Assembly: GCA_017431005.1 (NCBI GenBank)
Contig: JAFRLY010000042.1
Coordinates: forward strand, 1-59,271
From: Clostridia bacterium
GTDB lineage: Bacteria; Bacillota; Clostridia; Christensenellales; Aristaeellaceae
Direction of reading: 5' to 3'
Length of the DNA: 59,271 nt
This document shows, piece by piece, positions 18,207 through 26,257 of the stretch. Numbering within the stretch: the first letter of the stretch is position 1; each line of letters begins with the position of its first letter. A program made the translations under genes and the position numbers. The notes under the pieces are model-generated. The model made no database searches. It was not told the origin of the DNA and saw only the letters and a program-made list of their open reading frames with translations.

Positions 18207-19169
18207 TTACCAGATGCCTTCGCCGCTGATGCGGCGGGTGATGAGGTTGGTCCCCACCACGAGGATGAAGGCGATCACGTTCTTGAAGAGGCCGACCGCG
18301 GTGGCGAAGGAATATTTCATTTCGCCCAGGCCGTAACGGTACACATAGGTATCAATGATATCGCCGGTTTTGTATACGGCGCTGTTGTACAGATTGAACA
18401 CCTGATCGAACCCGGCGTCCATGATGGAGCCGACGTTGAGGATCAGCATAATCACGATGGTGCTGACCAGGGAGGGAAGCGTGATGTAGCGGGTGCACTG
18501 CCACCGGGTCGCGCCGTCGACGGTCGCGGCCTCGTACAGCGTCGGATCGATGCCGGCGATGGTCGCCAGGTAGAGGATAGAGGACCAGCCGACGTTCTTC
18601 CACAGGTCCGTCGCGATGAGCGTTCCCCGGAAATAATCGTTGCTGCCGAGGAAATATATGGACTCCTTCACGCCGAATACGTCCCGCAGCACGGCGTTGA
18701 CGGCCCCGTTGTTCGGCGACAGCAGCTGCTGAAACATACCGGCCAGCACGACCCAGCTGAGAAAATGGGGCAGGTAGGAAATCGTCTGAACGGTTTTCTT
18801 GAAGCGGAGGTGGGTGACCTCATTCAGCATGAGCGCCAGCAGGATCGGCGCCGGGAAACCGAAAAGGAGCTTCAGCCCGCTGATCGTCAGCGTATTGGTG
18901 ACCGAGCGGCCGAAGGTGGCGGTGCGGAAGGCCTTGCTGAAATTGTCAAATCCGCACCAGGCGCTGCCGAAAATCCCCTGGCTGATCTTGAAATTCTTGA
19001 AGGCGATGACAATGCCGGCCATCGGGATATACTTAAAGACGGAAAAATAAAGGACAACGGGAACGAACATCAGGGTAAGCGCCGCGTATTTTTTATAACC
19101 GGCGAACCCGTGGAGCCAGCGGCCGAAAGCGGAATCACGCTTCGGCACATGCGAACCGGCAACGGACAA
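18207..19169 (-). CDS. Carbohydrate ABC transporter permease (LplB/YteP-like)
   Basis: A 320-residue permease, the MalF-like partner. It has the family signature FKYIPMAGIVIAFKNFKISQ at residues ~45-64, the loop YEAATVDGATRWQ (EAA motif) near 218, and ends RRISGEGIW. The first codon is TTG, 10 or so bases after GAGGGGG; a later ATG would delete the cytoplasmic N-terminus. It is the first gene of the importer operon (permease, permease, binding protein, GH38-like hydrolase), downstream of the AraC gene on the same strand. Confidence 0.92.
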   Translation of the reverse strand: MSVAGSHVPKRDSAFGRWLHGFAGYKKYAALTLMFVPVVLYFSVFKYIPMAGIVIAFKNFKISQGIFGSAWCGFDNFSKAFRTATFGRSVTNTLTISGLKLLFGFPAPILLALMLNEVTHLRFKKTVQTISYLPHFLSWVVLAGMFQQLLSPNNGAVNAVLRDVFGVKESIYFLGSNDYFRGTLIATDLWKNVGWSSILYLATIAGIDPTLYEAATVDGATRWQCTRYITLPSLVSTIVIMLILNVGSIMDAGFDQVFNLYNSAVYKTGDIIDTYVYRYGLGEMKYSFATAVGLFKNVIAFILVVGTNLITRRISGEGIW

Positions 19170-19227
19170 GGCTCATTCCCCCTCTCCGATGACATATCCA
19201 TTTACAAAGATGACAAATACTATGGAA

Positions 19228-19256
19228 ATTGTACCAATATCGGGCGTTGCGGAAAA
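19228..19256 (-). promoter_or_regulatory. Candidate promoter of the importer operon
   Basis: On the minus strand TACAAT (19233-19228) is 17 bases after TTTTCC (19256-19251). The weak -35 fits a promoter needing an activator such as the adjacent AraC protein. Confidence 0.35.
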
Positions 19257-19317
19257 GTGCCGCATGTAATATAAAATGTGCAAAAGTTAAGAATCGGCAG
19301 GGAGAAAGGACCGGCGC

Positions 19318-20049
19318 TCAGGGCTTGCGGAAACCCTTGCGGTATTTCTGCGGGGCGACCCCGTAGTATTTGCGGAAGGCGCGGGTGAAGGTGCTGGAAT
19401 CGGTATATCCGCACGCGTAGCAGACCTCTTCGTTCGGCAGCCCCTTGTTCAGCAGGGTGACAGCGTACTGCATGCGCTGCTGCACAATATACTGGTAAGG
19501 CGTATAGCCGGTTTCCCGCCGGAAGAGGCGGATAAAATAGTTGGGATGGTAGCTGAACAGCTGGCTGAGCCGCTCGATGGTCAGATCCTCGGAGATGTGC
19601 CGGAGGATGTGGCGCTGCACCCGGGTGAGCATCTCGGAATTCGGAACAAAACCCTCCCGGTTCTTCAGGAAGGCGGAAAAAGCTTCCGCCAGCTGCTCCA
19701 GCAGCTCGATCCGTTCCTCCCGGATCGCCGCGGAGACGGCCGCGATGAAATGCTCCAGGCAGCTGCCTTCCTCCACCCGGAACTCGATGAGGCTGCTGAC
19801 CCGGTTGCTGCTGAAATCCACATGGAGATAGGTACAGGCGAACGCCGTTTCCGGATTCCGCCACACATGGTAGGGAATGGTGGAGGGCAGCACATACAGG
19901 CATCCGGGCAGCAGCGCCCGCCGGCCGTCGGCCGCCTCATAGGTAACCTCTCCGGTCAGGACATAGTAGACGCGGGAATAGCCCGTCGGCGATTCCTCGT
20001 TCAGCTCCCAGGTCCTTTTCACCACTGTGTTTCCGTATTCGATCAGCAT
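19318..20049 (-). CDS. AraC-family transcriptional regulator
   Basis: A 243-residue regulator from the ATG at 20049. The N-terminal cupin-like sensing domain (YYVLTGEVTYEAADGRRALL, then LYVLPSTIPYHVW) covers residues ~1-140. Two helix-turn-helix motifs follow at ~160-243, with LTIERLSQLFSYHPNYFIRL, the second HTH region EVCYACGYTDSSTFTRAFRK and the ending YYGVAPQKYRKG, the standard AraC C-terminus. The reading frame continues 83 codons further upstream, but that part crosses the promoter region and looks non-coding. The gene lies between the importer operon and the divergent glycyl radical enzyme gene, so it likely controls one or both in response to a sugar. Confidence 0.88.
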   Translation of the reverse strand: MLIEYGNTVVKRTWELNEESPTGYSRVYYVLTGEVTYEAADGRRALLPGCLYVLPSTIPYHVWRNPETAFACTYLHVDFSSNRVSSLIEFRVEEGSCLEHFIAAVSAAIREERIELLEQLAEAFSAFLKNREGFVPNSEMLTRVQRHILRHISEDLTIERLSQLFSYHPNYFIRLFRRETGYTPYQYIVQQRMQYAVTLLNKGLPNEEVCYACGYTDSSTFTRAFRKYYGVAPQKYRKGFRKP

Positions 20050-20082
20050 ATGCGGTTTGTCCTGTTCTCTGTTGGTGCCTCC

Positions 20083-20112
20083 ATTATATACAAAGGCCGG
20101 GATAAAATGCAA
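20083..20112 (-). promoter_or_regulatory. Promoter of the AraC gene
   Basis: On the minus strand TTGCAT (20112-20107), an 18-base spacer and a perfect TATAAT (20088-20083), about 34 bases before the ATG. TGCAAA-type hexamers recur in the 196-base divergent region (20109, 20142 inverted, 20214) and might be regulator sites. Confidence 0.6.
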
Positions 20113-20174
20113 ACGGAAACGGACGGCATTCATCTTACTTTTTGCATATTTTCTGCTTATTCCTGCACTTCGCT

Positions 20175-20203
20175 TTGTTCCTGCCCTTTTCTTACAATAT
20201 ATA
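20175..20203 (+). promoter_or_regulatory. Promoter of the glycyl radical enzyme operon
   Basis: TTGTTC (20175-20180), a 17-base spacer and TATATA (20198-20203), 43 bases before the ATG at 20246. It points away from the AraC promoter, so the two share one control region. Confidence 0.5.
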
Positions 20204-20245
20204 CGGATGAAAAGCTGCAAATCAGACGATTTTCGGAGGCGGACT

Positions 20246-22516
20246 ATGAGGGGATACCTGGCGTGGGATGACGCGCATCTGGAGGACAGCCTGGACATGG
20301 AGTTCAGGTATACGCAGGTTTACCGGGAAAACAGGGACCGCTCCCCGGCCATGCGGGAGCTGAAGTGCCTGGAGGTGGCCCTGCCTGCCGCGGTTGCCCC
20401 GGCCCGCGCCGGGGATCTGCTGGCCGGGCGGCGCATGTTCCGACCGCTGGGCGTGGCGCCCAGCTACTGGGACGATGATACCGACGGACTGGACAACGTC
20501 TCCTTCTACGCGGATATCGGCCGGCTGGAACGGGTGATGAACCGCCCCTCCCAGACCCCGGAGAGCCAGGCGGAGATTGCCGCGCTGATCGATTTCTGGA
20601 AAAAGGAAAACGTGAACGCGAAGGTCCGTGCGCGGTTTGATGGGGAGATGCGGCGCGAGATGCCCAGCGACATGTGGTCGCGGGATTCCGGCGTGATCTT
20701 CGGCCTCTACCGGCTGGTGTTTTCCCAGCTTGATTACGACAAGCTGGTGCGCCTCGGCCTGCCGGGCCTGAGGGCGGAGGTTTCCGCCCGGATGGCGGAT
20801 CCGTCCCTGACCGAGGAACAGAAGGACTTTCTGCAGGCGCTCGTGTCGCTGACCGGCCTGCTGACGGAAATCCTCGGCCTGTATGAGGAGCAGTTCCGGC
20901 AGCTGCTGGCGGAAGGCGGGGATCCGGCGGGGATCCGGCCGGTACTGGACAGCCTTGCGCGGCTGAAAACCGGCGCGCCGGTGTGCTTCCGCGACGCGCT
21001 GCAGCTGGTGTGGATCTATTCCGCCCTGACCGGCGGACGGGATTTCGGCCGGATGGACGTTTACCTGGGCGATCTCTACGCGCAGGATCTGGACAGCGGC
21101 GCGCTGACGGAGGAGGAAGCGGTTGAGCTGCTGCTTTCCTTCTACCGGCTGATGAAGGAAACGGACAGCCGGGACGGCCGGATTGTGATGGGCGGGCTGG
21201 GACGCCGGAACCCGGAGAACGCGGACCGCGTTTCCCTGGCGATCATGAAGGCGGGGCTGCGCTTCCGCGAACTGAAGCCGGAATTCTCCCTGCGGATGTA
21301 CAAGGGCCTTTCCGAGGAAGTGATCAGCTTCGCCCTGAAAATGCTGGGGGACGGGATGACCTACCCTCTGCTGTTCAACGATGAGGCTTCCGTGCGCGCG
21401 GTGGAAAACATGATGCATGTTTCCCCCTGCGAGGCGGAGCAGTATGGATTTTTCGGATGCGGGGAATATGTGCTGGGTCACCGCAGCATCGGCACCCCCA
21501 ACGACATCATCAACCTGGCCAAAGCGCTGGAGGTTACGCTGCACGAGGGAACCGATCCGGTCCGTGGCTGCCCGCACGGGCTGAACCTCGGCGCCCCGGA
21601 AAGCTTTGACACCTTCGAAAAGCTGCTGGACGCCTACAGGCGCCAGGTGGAATACTTCACGGAGATCGCCGCCCGGCATCAGCGCCTCGTGTATGATACG
21701 GTGCGCGAAAACGGCGCGATGCTGCTGATGAGTCTGCTGATGGACGACTGCGTCGCACGGGCAAAGCCCCTGGTGGACGGCGGGGTGCGGTACCTGGCCG
21801 GCACCTACGAGACCTACGGCAACACGACGGTTTCCGACAGCCTGACCGCCATCCGGGAATATGTGTATGAAAAGAAGCTTCTCACCCTGCGGGAACTGGT
21901 GGACATTCTTGACGCGGATTTCGCCGGGCACGAGGAGCTGCGCCAGCGGCTGCTGCGCTGCCCCAAATTCGGGAATGACGATTCCGCGGCGGATGAAATG
22001 GCCCGGACGGTCAACACCCACGTGTTTGAAACGACAGCCCGGCAGGCGAAGGCGCAGGGCCTTTCCTCCTATCTGGTGGTGATGATCAATAACGGCGCGA
22101 ACGTGGATCTGGGGCGGAACACCCTGGCCACGGCGGACGGGCGCCACGCGTACACCTATCTCTCCAACGGCAACAACCCGATGGCCGGGATGGATCACGC
22201 CGGCCTGCCGGCGCTGCTGCGCTCGCTAGCGTCCACCCGGATGGACATGACGGCCGGTACCGCGCAGAACCTGAAGCTCAGCGCCGACCTGTTCCGGAAA
22301 CATCCGGACGTGGTGCGGGATCTGATCGACACGGCGTTCGACATGGGGATCCTGTCCCTGAACATCAGCGTGATGGACCGCGGCGAGATGGAGGACGCCA
22401 TGATCCATCCGGAGCTGCACCAGAATCTGTTTGTGCGCGTGGGCGGATTCAGCGCCCGGTTTGTGAACCTGGACAGCGGCACCCAGGTGGATATGCTTTC
22501 CCGCGCCCTGTACTGA
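20246..22516 (+). CDS. Glycyl radical enzyme, dehydratase-like, substrate unknown
   Basis: A 756-residue member of the pyruvate formate-lyase/glycyl radical superfamily. The start at ATG 20246 has CGGAGGCGG before it; an open frame 73 codons longer crosses the promoter. The radical site is Gly734 in RVGGFSARF, 22 residues from the C-terminus. The thiyl cysteine is Cys405 in YGFFGCGEYVLG. The C-x-E arrangement (Glu407) plus Asp420 matches the GCVE...D pattern of glycerol/diol dehydratases and choline lyase rather than the CC pair of pyruvate formate-lyase. The following gene is its activase. It would be oxygen-sensitive and needs anaerobiosis. No microcompartment genes are nearby. The substrate is unknown; the position beside a sugar importer suggests a sugar-derived polyol or acid. 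Confidence 0.9.
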   Translation: MRGYLAWDDAHLEDSLDMEFRYTQVYRENRDRSPAMRELKCLEVALPAAVAPARAGDLLAGRRMFRPLGVAPSYWDDDTDGLDNVSFYADIGRLERVMNRPSQTPESQAEIAALIDFWKKENVNAKVRARFDGEMRREMPSDMWSRDSGVIFGLYRLVFSQLDYDKLVRLGLPGLRAEVSARMADPSLTEEQKDFLQALVSLTGLLTEILGLYEEQFRQLLAEGGDPAGIRPVLDSLARLKTGAPVCFRDALQLVWIYSALTGGRDFGRMDVYLGDLYAQDLDSGALTEEEAVELLLSFYRLMKETDSRDGRIVMGGLGRRNPENADRVSLAIMKAGLRFRELKPEFSLRMYKGLSEEVISFALKMLGDGMTYPLLFNDEASVRAVENMMHVSPCEAEQYGFFGCGEYVLGHRSIGTPNDIINLAKALEVTLHEGTDPVRGCPHGLNLGAPESFDTFEKLLDAYRRQVEYFTEIAARHQRLVYDTVRENGAMLLMSLLMDDCVARAKPLVDGGVRYLAGTYETYGNTTVSDSLTAIREYVYEKKLLTLRELVDILDADFAGHEELRQRLLRCPKFGNDDSAADEMARTVNTHVFETTARQAKAQGLSSYLVVMINNGANVDLGRNTLATADGRHAYTYLSNGNNPMAGMDHAGLPALLRSLASTRMDMTAGTAQNLKLSADLFRKHPDVVRDLIDTAFDMGILSLNISVMDRGEMEDAMIHPELHQNLFVRVGGFSARFVNLDSGTQVDMLSRALY

Positions 22517-22517
22517 T

Positions 22518-23396
22518 ATGCGCGGAATCATTACGGATATTATCCCCTTCTCCGTCAACGACGGGCCGGGGATCCGCACCGGCGTTTTTTTCAAGGGCTG
22601 CCCCCTGCGGTGCCGGTGGTGCCATAACCCGGAAACGCAGCGCCCCGCGCCGCAGGTGATGGTGCTTACCACCCGCTGTGTCCGCTGCGGCGCCTGCGCA
22701 GCCTGCCCCGCCGGAGCGCGCGGAAAGCACGGGGAGCTGGATTCGGCCCGGTGCACCGGCTGCGGCCTGTGCGCCGCCGTCTGCCCGGCGGAGGCCTGCC
22801 GGATCAGCGGGAAGGCAATGACGCCGGAGGAGGTCGTGGTCCGGATCCTGCCGGACCGGCCCTTTTTCCGGAAGCGCGGCGGCGTGACCCTGACGGGCGG
22901 AGAACCGATGGCGCAGCCGGACTTTGCCGCCGCGCTGGCCCGCATGCTGCACCGGGAGGGGATCCACACCGCGGTGGAAACCTGCGGCTATGCTCCCGGG
23001 GACGCGTTCCGGGAGATTCTTCCGTTTACCGGCCTTTTTCTGTTTGACTGGAAGCTCACCGATCCCGCCCAGCACCGGGCGTGGACGGGACAGGACAACC
23101 GGCTGATCCGGGAAAACCTGGAGCTGCTCAACCGGGAAGGTGCGGAGATTATCCTCCGATGCCCTGTGATCCCCGGCGTGAACGATACGCCGGAGCATTT
23201 CCGGGGCATCGCGGAGCTGACGCATGCATATACGCGGATCCGGCGGGTGGATCTGCTGCCCTATCACGCGCTGGGGAACAATAAGCGCAACCAGCTGGGC
23301 CTGCCGAAGGACGGCTTTGATCCGCCGGATGAGCAGACCGCGGAGGAGTGGCAGCAGGAGCTCGGGAGGATCTGCCGGGTGCCGGTATGCCGGTGA
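22518..23396 (+). CDS. Glycyl radical enzyme activase (radical SAM)
   Basis: A 292-residue radical SAM protein. The [4Fe-4S]-SAM cysteines are Cys28, Cys32 and Cys35 in GCPLRCRWCHNPE. An inserted ferredoxin domain with two further clusters follows (Cys54, 57, 60, 64 and Cys79, 82, 85, 89), as in activases of glycerol dehydratase and benzylsuccinate synthase-type enzymes but not in that of pyruvate formate-lyase. The GGEP motif for SAM binding appears as LTGGEPMAQPD at ~133. The gene starts one base after the enzyme's stop codon, so the two are coupled. It makes the glycyl radical on Gly734 of the upstream protein. Confidence 0.94.
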   Translation: MRGIITDIIPFSVNDGPGIRTGVFFKGCPLRCRWCHNPETQRPAPQVMVLTTRCVRCGACAACPAGARGKHGELDSARCTGCGLCAAVCPAEACRISGKAMTPEEVVVRILPDRPFFRKRGGVTLTGGEPMAQPDFAAALARMLHREGIHTAVETCGYAPGDAFREILPFTGLFLFDWKLTDPAQHRAWTGQDNRLIRENLELLNREGAEIILRCPVIPGVNDTPEHFRGIAELTHAYTRIRRVDLLPYHALGNNKRNQLGLPKDGFDPPDEQTAEEWQQELGRICRVPVCR

Positions 23397-23480
23397 AGCG
23401 CGGGTACCGGCTGTATGGGAGAGCGCCCGCAGTGAGCGGCCGGAAAGCTACAGGGCAGGATACAGAAGGAGGAAAATCCG

Positions 23481-24374
23481 TTGAAAGGATCTGTGCTGCT
23501 TGACGTCGGCGGAACGGAGATCAAGAGCGCTGCTTATTCCGGTTCCGGGAAACGCCTGGATGCCGTTCATTCGGCGTCGTCGTATGCGCAGGCAGACAGG
23601 GATACCATCCTCGGGAACCTTCTGGCCGTGACAGCCCGGGAGAAGGCTGTGCTGGAGGCAGGCGGATTCCGGCTCGGAGCGGTCGGGCTGGCATTTCCCG
23701 GCCCGTTTGATTATGAGAAGGGGATCTGCCGTATCAGGGGCCTGGCGAAGTATGACGCGATCGAAGGCCTGCCCCTGGAGGATGCCCTGAAAAGCCTTCC
23801 GGGCCAGACGGTTCTGACGCCGGAGGTACGATTCTTTTTCCGGCACGATCTCGAGTCCTTCGCCCGGGGACTCGCGTCCCTGGAGCCCGTCTGCGCGGAA
23901 GGGCGCGTCCTGTGCCTGTGCATCGGGACGGGCGCCGGCTCGGCATTTCTGGAGGGGGGCCGCCTGCTGAAGCAGGCGCCTGGCGTTCCGCCTGACGGTT
24001 GGATCTATCCGTTTCCCTTCCGCGGCTTAACGATTGACGACTGGATCTCCGCGCGGGGCCTGGAACGGCTTGCCCGTGAAGCGGGCTTTCCGCCCGGGAC
24101 CTCCGGGAAGGAGCTGTCCGCTCTGGCGGCGTGGGGAGACCCGCGGGCGGCCGGCGTATGGAGGACCTTCGGTCTTTTCATCGCGGAAGCGCTGCAGCCT
24201 TTTATTGACGCGTTCCGGCCGGACCGGCTGGTGCTGGGGGGACAGATCTCCAAAGCCGAACGGTATTTCGGAAAGGAACTGAAGGACAGGCATACGGAGC
24301 TGCCGGTGCTGACCGTCAGCGATACGACGGAATACACCCTCGAAGGGCTGCTCGTCGCAGACAGGGAGGGCTGA
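23481..24374 (+). CDS. ROK-family sugar kinase
   Basis: A 297-residue sugar kinase starting at TTG 23481 behind AGGAGG. The phosphate loop LLDVGGTEIKSA (residues 6-17), the catalytic Asp in FRHDLESFARG (~residue 119-129) and the second nucleotide motif CIGTGAGSAFLEGG near 155 are seen. The zinc-binding cysteine cluster (CxCGxxGCxE) normally found after that motif in ROK proteins is absent and replaced by YPFPFRGLTIDDW. Next to a mannose-6-phosphate isomerase, it may phosphorylate mannose released by the mannosidases, but glucose, fructose or N-acetyl sugars are equally possible from sequence. Confidence 0.85.
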   Translation: MKGSVLLDVGGTEIKSAAYSGSGKRLDAVHSASSYAQADRDTILGNLLAVTAREKAVLEAGGFRLGAVGLAFPGPFDYEKGICRIRGLAKYDAIEGLPLEDALKSLPGQTVLTPEVRFFFRHDLESFARGLASLEPVCAEGRVLCLCIGTGAGSAFLEGGRLLKQAPGVPPDGWIYPFPFRGLTIDDWISARGLERLAREAGFPPGTSGKELSALAAWGDPRAAGVWRTFGLFIAEALQPFIDAFRPDRLVLGGQISKAERYFGKELKDRHTELPVLTVSDTTEYTLEGLLVADREG

Positions 24375-24425
24375 GGCGGCCTGCGCTCCGGCACGGCCCG
24401 AAAGACAGAGATACGGCGGTAAGGC

Positions 24426-26174
24426 ATGAAATACAGCAGTTTTCACAATTATGACCCTTTCCCATCCGTCCGGGTGACGGGGGAGAACGCGTGCTGCGCG
24501 GAAGGCTGGGAGGCCGTCCTGGCGGAGATACGGAAGCGTATCCCGGAAGGCCGCTGCGTCGTCCTCTGCGAGATGTATCCGGGCGTTGACCAGGACGCGG
24601 TGCAGCGGGAGCTGCGCAGGCTTTCGCCGGCCCTGCTGATTGACACGCGGGAGCTGCTGCTGTCCGCGGACGAGCTGCTGGAGCGCGTGTACGGGGATCA
24701 GGGCAGCGACCGGGTTTTCGGCCTGATGACGCACAGAAGCCTGCGGGACTGCTTTGACGGGGAAAAGCTCAGCAGGGCCCGGGCGGCGATCGAAAAAAAC
24801 CGGGACGGCCTGGTTCTGGTATGTGGAGCGGGAGCCTCCCTAGCGGCGGCAGGCGACGTCCGCCTGTATTTCAACATCACCCGGTGGGAAATTCAGCTCC
24901 GGTACCGGAAGGGTCAGGGCAACTGGGGACTCGGAAACGGGGACGCTCCGCTGCTGACCAAATACAAATACGGCTACTTTGTCCTGTGGCGTATGGCGGA
25001 CCGGCTGAAAACACGGCTGCTTCCGGATGTGGACCTGATGCTCGACGCGAATGACCCGGATGTGCCGAAAATGATTACCGGAGCCGACTACCGCCGGGCG
25101 CTGGAGCAGGCGGCAGGACAGCCGTTCCGCGTCCGGCCCTATTTCGATCCGGGAGTATGGGGCGGCCAATGGATTCGGAAACAGCTGGAGATCCCGACGG
25201 AGGCGGCCAACCTGGCCTGGGGCTTCGACGGCGTGCCGGAGGAAAACGGGCTGGGACTGACCTTCGGAAACAGCACGCTGGAGTTTCCGTGCATTGACCT
25301 GGTGCTGACGCATCCGCATGAGCTGCTGGGGGAAAGGGTGCACGGAAGGTTCGGCGCGGAGTTTCCCATCCGCTTTGACCTGCTGGACACGATGGAGGGC
25401 GGGAATCTTTCCCTGCAGGTGCATCCGCTGACGGAATATATCCAGGAGCAGTTCGGCATGCACTATACGCAGGATGAGAGCTACTATATCCTGGAAGCGG
25501 ACGGGAACAGGGATCCCGCGGTATATCTCGGCGTGAAAACCGGCATCCGCCCGGAGAAAATGATCGCGGAGCTGGAGGACGCACAGCGCGGCGGCGCGCC
25601 GTTTGATGCGGAAAGGTATGTAAATCGGATCCCGGTGAAAAAGCACGACCACCTGCTGATCCCGGCCGGAACGGTTCACTGCTCCGGCGCGGATACCGTG
25701 GTGCTGGAGATCAGCGCCACGCCCTATATTTTTACCTTCAAGCTCTGGGACTGGGGGCGGGTCGGCCTGGACGGGCTGCCGCGGCCGATTCACATCAGCC
25801 ACGGAAAAAATAATATTCAGTGGGACCGGAACACGGAGTGGGTGAACCGGGAGCTGGTGAACAGAACTGAAACCGTCTGCCGGGAGGACGGTGTCCTGGC
25901 GGAGCACACGGGCCTGCATCCCCGGGAATTCATTGAGACCATCCGTTACACGCTGTCCAGGCCGCACACCTGCCGGTGCAATGACAGCGTCCATGTGATC
26001 AATCTGGTGGAGGGAAAGGAGATGACCATCGAAAGTCCGGACGGTTCATTCCGGCCGTTTGCCGTTCACTATGCAGAGACGGTGATCCTTCCCGCGGCGG
26101 TCGGGGAATACCGCCTGTGTCCGACGGCGGAAAGCACGGAAATCAGGGTGATTGACGCCTGCGTGAGGCCGTAG
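24426..26174 (+). CDS. manA: Class I mannose-6-phosphate isomerase with extra N-terminal domain
   Basis: A 582-residue protein. Residues ~225-582 are a cupin-type mannose-6-phosphate isomerase, with zinc ligands Gln331 and His333 in SLQVHPL, Glu351 in TQDESYYILEA and His418 in PAGTVHCSG, and the ending typical of the short bacterial form. The first ~220 residues are an added domain: IPEGRCVVLCEMYPGVD, LVLVCGAGASLAAAGD and LYFNITRWEIQLRYRKGQGN suggest an alpha/beta fold like nucleoside or sugar kinases, but no Walker A P-loop is present, so its job is unknown. Bacterial isomerases of this class are normally about 310-320 residues. It follows the ROK kinase by 51 bases, giving a mannose to fructose-6-phosphate route. 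Confidence 0.85.
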   Translation: MKYSSFHNYDPFPSVRVTGENACCAEGWEAVLAEIRKRIPEGRCVVLCEMYPGVDQDAVQRELRRLSPALLIDTRELLLSADELLERVYGDQGSDRVFGLMTHRSLRDCFDGEKLSRARAAIEKNRDGLVLVCGAGASLAAAGDVRLYFNITRWEIQLRYRKGQGNWGLGNGDAPLLTKYKYGYFVLWRMADRLKTRLLPDVDLMLDANDPDVPKMITGADYRRALEQAAGQPFRVRPYFDPGVWGGQWIRKQLEIPTEAANLAWGFDGVPEENGLGLTFGNSTLEFPCIDLVLTHPHELLGERVHGRFGAEFPIRFDLLDTMEGGNLSLQVHPLTEYIQEQFGMHYTQDESYYILEADGNRDPAVYLGVKTGIRPEKMIAELEDAQRGGAPFDAERYVNRIPVKKHDHLLIPAGTVHCSGADTVVLEISATPYIFTFKLWDWGRVGLDGLPRPIHISHGKNNIQWDRNTEWVNRELVNRTETVCREDGVLAEHTGLHPREFIETIRYTLSRPHTCRCNDSVHVINLVEGKEMTIESPDGSFRPFAVHYAETVILPAAVGEYRLCPTAESTEIRVIDACVRP

Positions 26175-26221
26175 CCCCGCGGAAATCCGGTCCGGGGGAC
26201 AGGAAGGCGTTTTCTGAAGAG

Positions 26222-26254
26222 CGAAAAAAAAAGAGCCGGACAAGCAGTCCGGCC
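26222..26254 (-). terminator. Intrinsic terminator of the mnmM transcript
   Basis: On the minus strand GCCGGAC, loop TGCTT, GTCCGGC, then CTCTTTTTTTTT, starting five bases after the mnmM stop. A strong minus-strand terminator in the convergent gap. Confidence 0.85.
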
Positions 26255-26257
26255 GTT

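Noticed and set aside
20246-22516. Assignment as pyruvate formate-lyase
   Set aside because: The active site lacks the adjacent cysteine pair, and the activase carries the two-cluster ferredoxin insert of dehydratase-type systems.
20246-23396. Bacterial microcompartment locus around the glycyl radical enzyme
   Set aside because: No shell proteins, aldehyde dehydrogenase, phosphotransacylase or encapsulation-type N-terminal extension is seen.
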